Shown here piece after piece: positions 9,766-18,464 of a stretch of 25,413 nt of DNA; positions within the stretch are counted from its first letter, which is position 1, and every line of letters starts with the position of its first letter. The stretch is from Monoraphidium neglectum (Eukaryota; Chlorophyta; Chlorophyceae; Sphaeropleales; Selenastraceae). The DNA lies in NCBI RefSeq assembly GCF_000611645.1, contig NW_014013275.1:1-25413 (forward strand). The letters are read 5' to 3'. A model generated the notes under the pieces. It saw nothing but the letters and a program-made list of their open reading frames with translations, was not told the origin of the DNA and did not search any database. The position numbers and the translations under genes were made by a program.

Positions 9766-11400
9766 TCACACAAACGCAGCTGCTGCCGCTAGCGCTGCAA
9801 CAGTCGTGGCTGCCACGGCCGCCACCATTGGACGCCCGCCTTGCACATGTGCAGCGCTTGTTGCAGGCGTCGTTGAGGTTGTCGCAGCTGCAGGCGCCCG
9901 ATCTGCCTGAGAGTTGACGCCGATTTCCTGCACATGGTGGGAGTGTGGAAGCGGAGGATTTTAGGTAACGTGACAGTTGAACCTGAAATTGACTTCCTTG
10001 TGCGAACTCCGTATGGGGTGTGTGCTTGAAGGGTGGGGTAGGTCGTCCATCAGTTGATGCAGGAAAATCGATTGACAAAAGCAGCACAGCAAATTCAAGA
10101 GCTGGCAGGCACAAGCAGAGTACTGATTGCCAGCAGAGCTTTGGCCAACATCTGCTGGCTTCACCCCTTTTCCACCCTTGATGAGTCGCGCCGCACCTCA
10201 GGCGAGGCAACAATCAGCCCGCTGGCAGCAGCCTGCACGGGTGACGGCACCGGCACGGGCCCCATGCCCTCGCTGCCAGTGCCGCCGGCTTCGACGGCCG
10301 TCGCCATAGCGACGTCTTGCGGCAGGTCCCCTGGTTTCACGGGGTTGCCCGTGGGCACCGGCGGCCGGAGGAGGGGCGCCTCAAGAGACGTGTTCGCCAC
10401 AAACGGCTCCGTAGTGGCGTTCAGGCCAGCCGGCTCGGCAGCGGTGATGTTGGGCTGTGGCGTCGCCGCAATTGGTGGCCCCAGGATGCGGATGCGGGCC
10501 AGGTCCTCTGCTGACAGCGCCGGCTTGGGAGATGGCGGCAGCGGCGACGGCTTCTTGGGCGACCCCGCGCCGTCGCCGTTGCTGCTGCGCGGCTGCTGGC
10601 CGCTCGTGTCGCTGGCCGCCCCAGGCGCGGCCTGCAGCAGGCGCCGCCGCGTGGGGCCGCCGGTGCGGGGTTGCGACGCTGGAGGCGGTGGTGGCGCCTG
10701 GGGCATCGGCGGGGGTGGCAGGGCGGGGTTGCTGCCCTGTGAGATCTCCTCGGGGCTCTCCACGATCATGGGCTTGAAGTTTGCTGGCACTGGTGACGGC
10801 CCGATGCCCACAAACGCGGCCTCCATGGGGTTGAGGCGCGACCCGCCTCTTTGCGCAGCCGCCAGCGCGGCGCTGGCCTCGAAAGAGAAATCGTCCGCCC
10901 CGGCGGGCGCGCAGCAGGCCGGCGGCGGGCGGCTCTGGCTGCGCCGTGGGGGCCCCTCGGGCGCGGGTGGCTGGACGACCAGAATGGGCTCTGGGGTGGG
11001 CGGCGCGGCGGAGGGTGCCAGCAGGCGGCTGCTGATGACGAGCAACTCCGTGAAGTTGTGGTCGGCGCCGAGGCCTCGGGGCTCACGCTGACCGGGTGCG
11101 GCACCATTTTCTGCCTGTGCGACGGCCTGCACAGCAAAGCAGGGCGGTGTCGGCATAAGCAAGCACGGCCTGGTGGGTTGCGCCAGGTACGCCGCCGCAA
11201 ATTGAACCTCGGAGGCCAGCACACAACGATGTGCGCTGGCTCGCACGGCTTCTGTATCCTGAGCGCTAATTGATGCCGCCGCCAACAGGCACATGAATTA
11301 TGTTAAACCTCCTCACCCGCAGCAGAGTCACGCCCAGCAGCATGAGGGTCCAAGCCCTCCCACTGCACGTCCAGGACGAGCTGCTGTTGCCATGACGCAT
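9766..11400 (-). CDS. Gene E: Pro-rich secreted protein with probable GPI anchor (paralogue of gene F)
   Basis: Three exons, all phase 0: 11400-11317, 11126-10197 and 9927-9766, giving 391 aa. Exon 1 (MRHGNSSSS, then core WTLMLLGVTLLR) joins AVAQAENG in exon 2, together forming a signal peptide with a plausible cleavage after AQA. Exon 2 encodes a long Pro/Ala/Ser-rich region with PPPP runs, SPLPPSPKP, sequons NFT, NIT, NAT and NTS, and an RRRLLQ sequence near the middle. It ends with the module PTGNPVKPGDLPQDVAMATA and a segment ending in AAASGLIVASPE. Exon 3 starts EIGVNSQ, then has a Thr/Ala spacer and ends VAAVAATTVAALAAAAAFV at the very C-terminus, as expected for a GPI-attachment signal. 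The make-up resembles hydroxyproline-rich wall glycoproteins. Gene F shares the signal exon layout, the PGD-PQD module and the anchor exon. A downstream Met at 11294 would give a poorer signal peptide and skips the good acceptor at 11127. Confidence 0.75.
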
Positions 11401-11870
11401 GGCCTCAGGTGCGCTGCAAAACGTCGGGATAACCTGATCACCTACTTACAGCAGAAATTTCGCCAAGCGCAATACCGTACTGCTGAAATCCAATCATTCC
11501 CTGTGCGAGGCGTTGAAAACCTCGGCGTGAGATCGATTGCATCCGATTTGTCGAAGAAGCTCTGGAACAGATGCTATGCATGGGGACTGATGACTAGAAC
11601 ATGAATCTTATTGCGATCATGCATGGGCTGAGGCAGGCCGCTGCAGTTGTGTGCTGCACAGCAGGCCTTGCGCTTCTGCTTTTTCCCTGCACGGAGGGCA
11701 TCCTCAAGCTATAGAATGAGGAGACGTTGTCGAGGCAACTGAAAATTGCAGTGCAATAAACTATGAAGGCCAGTTGAGATTGTGGAGCACTTTGCCTTGG
11801 GTGGCTTGTGCTGGTGTGTCGCTCGAAGACTTTCCTCCCAGTGGATGGGGGGTCCAATCTGGTCAGTTAA
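11401..11870. other. Upstream region of gene E up to the assembly gap
   Basis: No supported gene. The part near 11401 should be the 5' UTR and promoter of gene E. A plus-strand AATAAA occurs near 11755, but no gene is known to end there because the gap starts at 11871. Confidence 0.45.
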
Positions 11871-12707
11871 NNNNNNNNNNNNNNNNNNNNNNNNNNNNNN
11901 NNNNNNNNNNNNNNNNNNNNNNNNNNNNNNNNNNNNNNNNNNNNNNNNNNNNNNNNNNNNNNNNNNNNNNNNNNNNNNNNNNNNNNNNNNNNNNNNNNNN
12001 NNNNNNNNNNNNNNNNNNNNNNNNNNNNNNNNNNNNNNNNNNNNNNNNNNNNNNNNNNNNNNNNNNNNNNNNNNNNNNNNNNNNNNNNNNNNNNNNNNNN
12101 NNNNNNNNNNNNNNNNNNNNNNNNNNNNNNNNNNNNNNNNNNNNNNNNNNNNNNNNNNNNNNNNNNNNNNNNNNNNNNNNNNNNNNNNNNNNNNNNNNNN
12201 NNNNNNNNNNNNNNNNNNNNNNNNNNNNNNNNNNNNNNNNNNNNNNNNNNNNNNNNNNNNNNNNNNNNNNNNNNNNNNNNNNNNNNNNNNNNNNNNNNNN
12301 NNNNNNNNNNNNNNNNNNNNNNNNNNNNNNNNNNNNNNNNNNNNNNNNNNNNNNNNNNNNNNNNNNNNNNNNNNNNNNNNNNNNNNNNNNNNNNNNNNNN
12401 NNNNNNNNNNNNNNNNNNNNNNNNNNNNNNNNNNNNNNNNNNNNNNNNNNNNNNNNNNNNNNNNNNNNNNNNNNNNNNNNNNNNNNNNNNNNNNNNNNNN
12501 NNNNNNNNNNNNNNNNNNNNNNNNNNNNNNNNNNNNNNNNNNNNNNNNNNNNNNNNNNNNNNNNNNNNNNNNNNNNNNNNNNNNNNNNNNNNNNNNNNNN
12601 NNNNNNNNNNNNNNNNNNNNNNNNNNNNNNNNNNNNNNNNNNNNNNNNNNNNNNNNNNNNNNNNNNNNNNNNNNNNNNNNNNNNNNNNNNNNNNNNNNNN
12701 NNNNNNN
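11871..12707. other. Assembly gap (837 N)
   Basis: Run of N of unknown true content. Open frames reported through it are meaningless. The gap separates gene E from the segment after 12708, so order and orientation across it depend on scaffolding. Confidence 1.
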
Positions 12708-12761
12708 CAGTCACGCAACAGCGGTTTAGGCATGGTGGATGCCATTTAAGAGGGGCAGCCG

Positions 12762-13128
12762 TCCATCCCGCGAGACGCGCTCGCAGGGACGTGGCTGTGT
12801 CCATGCGGCTGGGCAGCGGCTGCGTGGTGCCGGTGGCTTGTTTAGTGACTGAGTCGGCTGCCCATGACAGTTGCTTGCACACCAACCGCACCTTCGCCCT
12901 TGTGCTGGGTTGCGCCATGACCGCGCACGCGCGCACGGGGCACGACCCGAGAGGGCCTCTCCTGGACCACCGCCCTGCACATCCACCGTGCCTTCATGCC
13001 CGGTAATGCTTATGTCAGGCCGAACCGCACCACCACGCGTTACAACCTGTACGCATTGGGCGAGCATACACCCGTCGACTTGACATTTGTGCACAAGGCA
13101 TTCGCCGCAAACGTGTCCGCTGCGCAGG
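12762..13128 (+). pseudogene. Possible coding remnant with frame change (unidentified)
   Basis: Between 12762 and about 12950 one plus-strand frame reads protein-like sequence with VSMRLGSGCVVPVACLV and SCLHTNRTFALVLGCAMTA. A second frame (about 12940-13128) then continues with GLSWTTALHIHRAFMPG and TTTRYNLYALGEHTPVDL, followed by TFVHKAFAANVSAAQ. There is no GT donor in the short zone where the frame changes, so an intron cannot easily join them; a small indel could. There are two sequons (NRT) and several cysteines. The 5' end lies in the gap. I recognise no family. The minus strand across the same DNA also has an open Cys-containing frame, so the strand is not certain. Confidence 0.3.
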
Positions 13129-14512
13129 ACTGCGCGCCTAAGTTTGTTTGTGCATCGTATCCCGACCCATGCTTGCCAATACCAGCTGACACAGCATTGC
13201 GCTGTCATGCAGCCCCTTCCAGCATGTGCCTAGCAGCAGTGCTTTTGTGCTTGGTGACCACATGCTGCACCAACCGCTGCGTGGCTGCTTTTGTTGTGCT
13301 GGCTCATGGGTGGGTAGTTAAGCAAATCCCTGGAGCAATTCAGATAGCGTTCAACGCCAGGCTTCAATCATGGGGTTGGCAGCCATTGCAGATGTGGGCG
13401 AGGCGCCGCAAGCGGTCTGGGGTGCGAGCCCTGCGGCCTAGAGTGGTGCGGTTCCCCGAACACGCCTTCCGGGAGCCACGGCTTCTGTAACAACTTGTAA
13501 AATCTATACTTTATATTAAATGAGTACCGCGGAGGCCGGGCTTTGTGCTGACGTAGGTGCGAGGCCTCGCGGAGTTATGCGGGACCCCGAACACGCCCGC
13601 CCCTTCCTCTCATGGCCCTGGGAAACAAGTTGAAAATTAACTAACCCTTTGGGCCCGGCGGGGCGGGCGGCAGGGCCCTCCCTGAATTTATGTAAGTGCG
13701 GCGCGGTGCCCGGTTGGGTCGCCCATAGGCCCCCCAGGCCATGAGTCATGCTGTGATCTTGGTTGACTGGCCAAAGTCTCAACTGGCAACCACCAAAATT
13801 TAAGCAAGATGCAGGATTTGTAATTGACCCCCCGCACTCTCCAGTCTGTACTACCGTACTGAATCAACACCCAAGGTAGAGGGTGTGTCCAAATTTACAA
13901 CAAGTACACAACACTGCAGGGAGATTGTATTCTCATAGCTATTCAGGAGTAGTGAATTGCAGCTGAAACGCCTGACACAGGCACTCGGTCCGACCAAGCT
14001 GCAAGTACGTAATTGCACGGTGCAGCAGCAGGATTGGCCCAGTGCAGGCGATTTGCTTGGCTCTGAGCACGTGCTGGATGCCAGCGCACACATGCGCGCT
14101 GACCAACCACATCCCAAATACCAGCGGCCAGGGATTTTTCAGGGACGCGCCAAAGTCCATGCTTGGCAGCAGGACAGCTTCTGGCGGTCACGCAGTGGCC
14201 GATTGTGTGTACAGCGCGCGTGCCCTGTGAAGACGTCGGTGAAAGAAAGTGTGGCACGCCACCAACAAACACTGCCCTAATACATACTCTACAAGTGCAA
14301 TCAAGATGGATGGCAAGCAAGTAGCGACATTGATTGCATGTTTTGTGCACCTTGTTTGATTCAATTGCAATCGAAACGCAGCACCAACGTCTGCAGCTAC
14401 CGCGCTGTGCCATCCAGACACTGGGCCTGCTGCACCATGTGCGGCTGCGTGCATTCATGCCTGGAGATACACTTCCACAGACAGGGGGCCAATCTCCCGA
14501 GCGCGCCTCAGC
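13129..14512. other. Intergenic stretch with a degenerate direct repeat
   Basis: No gene supported. It includes the probable 3' UTR of gene F, with a minus-strand TGTAA at 13895-13899. A degenerate direct repeat (about 13419-13465 and 13553-13592) shares CCCCGAACACGCC. Short open frames such as 13957-14280 (+) lack splice or domain support. Confidence 0.45.
13419..13592 (+). repeat. Degenerate direct repeat around CCCCGAACACGCC
   Basis: The segments at about 13419-13465 (GGTGCGAGCCCTGCGGCC then TTCCCCGAACACGCC) and about 13553-13592 (GGTGCGAGGCCTCGCGG then ACCCCGAACACGCC) align with small gaps. Both are followed by an AAC(A)AGTTG or AACAACTTG-like AT-richer end. This could be an old transposon or retroelement fragment present twice; no terminal repeats or reverse-transcriptase motif is visible. 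Confidence 0.5.
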
Positions 14513-15752
14513 TTACAGCACCAGGAGGCCGGCAGCCACGGCCACCATGATTGGCGCCGTCCAGCAGCTCAAGGCGACGCCGCCCCGCGCGGCCGCGCCA
14601 CCGGTCTGAATCTCCTGTGTTGGTCCATGAATTTGTAATGTGATGTGGCGGTTTGGCAGCAGCGCAATGCAACACAAATGTTTCGTGCAAGCCCACGAGT
14701 GGCTGGGCGATTTTAGGGTGCTCAGACAGGCAAACTAGCTCGGGTGGGATGCGCAGCGGCAGCGCGCGCACGCAAAGAGACATGCCAAATCCCTAGAAGA
14801 CCAGGCAGGGCTCGTGCAACATCTGGCGCAAGCGAGGCCCCATACGCCCAGCCAAAAACAAGCCAAGTCCTGAACGGCTGGCCGCCCTCTCACCCCGGCG
14901 TCTGAGACGAGGATGCTGTTAGAGGCGGCGGCCCTCCGCTGCTCGGCGCTCTGCTCGCTTCCCCCTGCCCCCGGCTGCTGCCCGGTCTGCTCGCTGACGG
15001 CGAGGCCGGCCGCCAGAGCCAGGTCTTGGGGCTTGTCGCCCGGGTTCATAGGAATACCTGTTGGGAGGAGGGTGGGCGGGTTGGGTGCCATCAAAGACAG
15101 CAGCTCAACACTGCATTCCCCGAAAGGGGCGCCACTGTCGGTGCAGACAAGTGCCACTGCCAGGATGACAGGACGCCTCGCTCGCCATGTGGAGCCAGCT
15201 GCTTGCCCCAGGCCTGCTGCAAAAAGGTGATCCATTCGCTAACATGCGCACATGGCTGGTTGCCCCAACGACCAGCTCACCGTCGGGCCGCGGCACGAAG
15301 GGGGCTGCATCCGAAGGGGGCGATGGCGCTGGCTGGGCTTGTGCTGCCTGCTCCAGGAAGGTCAGGAGTATAGAGTGCAAAACGAGGATACGGGTTGCCG
15401 TTTTTGGAGGGCATGGCTGTTTGATCGGTATTCAAACTTCGTTCATTCTCGGGACCTTGGGGGGCGGCTGACCATGGGCAGCCGGCGACAGCGCTGTGGT
15501 TGTTAGCACGAGAAGGCAGGCGTAGCTGCCAGCAGGTGCAACAGCAGCGCTGCAGCCCTCGGAAAAGACGGCGATTGCACGACAGGCCGGGTATCTTATC
15601 ACCTGCAGCATCCCCAAGCCAAGCAGGAGTATGCATGCGATTATGCACACGCGCCCAGCTGGGCGGCGGAGGCATGACACGGTCGCGGCGCTCTTTGCCG
15701 ATTGCTGGGGCGTGGCTGCTGTAGGCCGCAGCTGCGCCCGGAGCGCATTCAT
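14513..15752 (-). CDS. Gene F: short secreted, probably GPI-anchored protein (paralogue of gene E)
   Basis: Proposed exons are 15752-15603, 15347-15281, 15057-14894 and 14614-14513, with phases 0, 1, 0, giving 160 aa. An alternative phase-compatible acceptor for exon 3 at 15216 would give 213 aa. Exon 1 holds the signal core RVCIIACILLLGLGMLQ, and the splice adds AAQAQPAPSPP, so cleavage after AQA is likely, just as in gene E. Exon 3 carries the module TGIPMNPGDKPQDLALAAG and ends AAASNSILVSDAG. Gene E has TGNPVKPGDLPQDVAMATA and ends AAASGLIVASPE. The last exon starts EIQTGG and ends APIMVAVAAGLLVL at the C-terminus, a GPI-signal-type tail. If the longer exon 3 is right, two extra cysteines (LVCTDSGAPFGEC) are included. 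The function is unknown. The start is about 370 bp from, and divergent to, SPATA17. Confidence 0.68.
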
Positions 15753-16124
15753 ATTGCGCTAGCCTGATTTCTTTGATGAGTGCGACTGGCCTAGGGCGCT
15801 TTTGTTTCGAGTTTGCCGAAATTGAGAGATGGATCAAGTGAGTAGTGTCGGGCTGGAAGCGTGAATGTATTGACTTGGCAATATGCAATGTCTTTGGCCG
15901 TTGCCATGCATCTAGCACGCGTTCAAGTCACCGCGTATCACTGCTGACGGCCACTGTCGCAGCTTCTGCCGTGTGTGAGAACTTAGCCGCGAGGACGTGA
16001 TATATGATAAGCCTGATCGAACAGGTTGATCCCTCTCGACTAATATAATCATTCCAACCTTGGCTAATCGTGGAGCAAACGAGCAATGCCGTAGGATTTG
16101 CTTGACGGCGTTTGACGCTCAGGG
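15753..16124. promoter_or_regulatory. Divergent promoter region between gene F and SPATA17
   Basis: The 372 bp between the two start codons is clearly AT-richer than its surroundings and contains ATATATGATAAG near 16000 and CTAATATAATC near 16038. It must hold the promoters of both genes; which element serves which gene cannot be told. Confidence 0.55.
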
Positions 16125-18153
16125 ATGGCCTACCGCGCTCTGCTGGACAGTGTGGAAGACGTTATGGACACATATTTTGAGCGCTGCAGGTGCGTGGTGC
16201 TCCAGCTACTCCTCGCTGCGTGCGGCGCAGTGTGCTCGCTGCGCGTTGTGCTTGCGCGTGCCGAAACCGCCCCTGCCGCCACCCGTCTCCTCAGGGCAGC
16301 GGAGGCCTTGCGACAGGCGGAGATTGAGGCGGCAGTGGTGCTGCAGTCCTCTATGCGTGGCAAGCTGCAGAGGGCCTACCTTCGCTGCCTGGAGTGCGTA
16401 ACAGGGGGTGGTGCAGCAAAGCAGTGACGAGTGGCTGGTGTTGCGGCGTATTCTGCCGCCTCTGCGTTGGCTGCGACGGTGCAGATTAAGAGGATCCTTG
16501 TGAGTTATCTGCCCTTGAGATCCACACCTGCCGCACTGCCACGTGTTTTCGCCACCAGAGCGCATGTGGGCACAATACAGCGATTCTGGAGAGGCCACCG
16601 CGGGAGGCTGCGATTCGCGGCGGCCAGGGAGGCCAAGGACCGCGAGCTGCGACTGGTGGGCGGTGGCGCTGAATCGGCAGTGCCTGATGAGCGAAACACA
16701 AACTAATGCACGGGATCAGGAGCCATCTCAGAGGACATGTGGTGCGTGCAGCAGCTGCACATCAGCCGTGAGACAAGCGTGGGGCCTCGGCAGCTAGGGT
16801 GGCTGAACAATGCAGACATTGCGCTAGAAACGGCCACACGACCACGCCATTGTTTGTTCACCGACCACCCTCAGGCATATTTTTGCGCGGCGGCCACTGC
16901 GATCCAGCGGCGCTGGCGCGGATACTGGAGCCGCAAACACATCCACAGCTTTGCAGCCCGCAAGGCATACCTGTCTGCTGTCGCCCAGCAGAATGCGGCT
17001 GTGCGGCTCGAGATGGCCACCGCTCTTGAGGCCGAGCTGCTGCGCCGAGCAGGAGGCCGGCGGGAAACAGCTCGAGAGCTGTTCGAGCGCCAGATTGGGC
17101 AGCTGCACCACCTGGTGTCGACGAAATCAGTGCCTGGCATATTTAGCCCTCCGTTCGAGGGCGCAGCGGGGCTGTTGCCCGTGATTGAGGGCCAGACTGT
17201 CGAGGAGCATCTGCAGCGCGCGTGCCGCGCGCAGGTGAGACGATCGGGCGCGGCAAAACCATGGACCAGCTACGCAGGGACTGGCCTTCGCGCCTGGTTG
17301 CAATTCATTGTGCAGCGGCTGCCGGCTTGACGGGCTGTGCACACGTACGCTGCATCATTCGTACACCAAGTGTGATGCGCGCCGCTCTGGTGCAACACCG
17401 TGTACTATCCACCGCAACCTGCAGGTGGCCCCGGAGGTGCAGCGGCGCATGCATGCGGCAGCAGCGCCCGGCGCAAAGCACACGCGCGCCGCGCAGGGTC
17501 TCGCGAAGCGCGCCACGGGTGCGGGTGGCGGGCGGCCGCCGGTGACGGACGCGGGCAGCGGCGGCGAGGCAGTAGGCGCCACCGCAGGGGCAGCGGCGTC
17601 GGGACAGGCCCTGTGCCGCCGTGCACAGCCTGTCGAGCCCAGGCTTGCCAGCGGCCCGGGCAGCACTGTGCCCATTGTTCCCCCCGCGTCAACGCTGCGG
17701 CAAATGTCGCCGTATGATGCCGTGAAGGAGAGCGCAGCACTCGAGCGTCGCATCGACCGGGCGCAGGTAGGTTTGGTGCGGGTGGGGCCGAGGTGTATGA
17801 TGAGCTTCCCTGGCATTGATCGACCATGGTTTCAGAGAGTCCGAAGCACAATTGAATGGTCCATCAGAAACCCCCTTGACAAACCGGCCTCCTGAACAAT
17901 GCTCAAATTGCCTCGTCAGGTGGCGGTGCTGCACCGCCAGCCCTTCCTGGGCCCCTCAGCAACCATAAATGTACCGTTCGTCGAGTCCCCGTCGGTGCGC
18001 ATCGCCGACGCGTTCACAGACCCTGTCATCGGCTCAATCCCTGGCGCACGCTCCGCCGCGCGGCCGCCGCGATGCGGCGCCACGGGCAGGCTGTTCGATG
18101 CGTCAGGGAAGCTGCGGGGATTCTTCGACCCCAGCCTGCGGCAGGGGTACTGA
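16125..18153 (+). CDS. SPATA17: SPATA17-like IQ-motif ciliary protein
   Basis: Six exons: 16125-16189, 16295-16393, 16559-16655, 16875-17234, 17425-17766 and 17920-18153, giving 398 aa (the human protein is 361). Phases agree throughout (2, 2, 0, 0, 0). Three IQ motifs, which bind calmodulin or light chains, are seen: VVLQSSMRGKLQRAYLR (36-52), TIQRFWRGHRGRLRF (60-74) and AIQRRWRGYWSRK (96-108). The spacing from IQ2 to IQ3 equals that of the animal protein residue for residue. The family signature LHHLVSTKSVPGIFSPPF (164-181) matches the STKQIPGIYNSPF block of vertebrate SPATA17. A low-complexity Ala/Gly linker follows, then EPRL, a charged helix ALERRIDRAQ, and a C-terminus ending LRGFFDPSLRQGY. 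In animals the protein is linked to motile cilia and sperm flagella. Intron 1 (105 nt) is in frame and stop-free, so its retention would add 35 residues. Confidence 0.9.
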
Positions 18154-18464
18154 TGGAATGGAGGCTCAGAGGCATGGCGAACTTGTGGCCGCCATGTTAG
18201 GGCCACCCATGCAATACTTTGATGGTGGTGCTATGCGTGTTGTAGGCTGACTTTGTCAACTTGTGTTGTACCGCCTCACTCACCACGGTCACCCACTGCT
18301 GTATCACTGTACTGATGTAACCACCAGAAGCCGCCCATAACCCAAAATCAGCGTACGACGCAAGAATGGTGTTGAAAGTCGACACAAAATATTTGCTTGG
18401 CAGGGAGTTCGTGGCTTCGTTTCTTGCAAGTGATCTCCCCTGAATGCGATCACATCCGCGCGCG
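18154..18464 (+). other. Intergenic: SPATA17 3' UTR and gene G promoter
   Basis: Spacer of 311 bp between two plus-strand genes. A TGTAA at 18316-18320 lies 163 nt past the SPATA17 stop. The remainder should carry the gene G promoter; CTCTTTATATG at about 18481 lies inside gene G exon 1 and is not counted. Confidence 0.5.
18316..18320 (+). promoter_or_regulatory. Putative TGTAA polyadenylation signal of SPATA17
   Basis: TGTAA located 163 nt downstream of the SPATA17 stop codon, before gene G starts. Confidence 0.5.

Noticed and set aside
9761..10213. Cys-rich C-terminus in the minus-strand frame GACSCDNLNDACNKRC
   Set aside because: The phase-0 splice from gene E exon 2 selects a different frame that ends in a GPI-type hydrophobic tail; the Cys-rich reading is its shadow.
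10054..11091. Plus-strand frame of 345 aa, Gly/Ala/Ser-rich
   Set aside because: Antisense to gene E exon 2. It lacks a signal peptide and domain, and the gene E model is supported by its paralogue F.
11774..12936. Long open frames on both strands (up to 410 aa)
   Set aside because: They run through 837 N bases and carry no sequence information there.
13957..14280. Plus-strand frame of 107 aa starting MQLKRLTQ
   Set aside because: No domain, signal peptide or splice support; lies in the probable 3' region of gene F. Kept out for lack of evidence.
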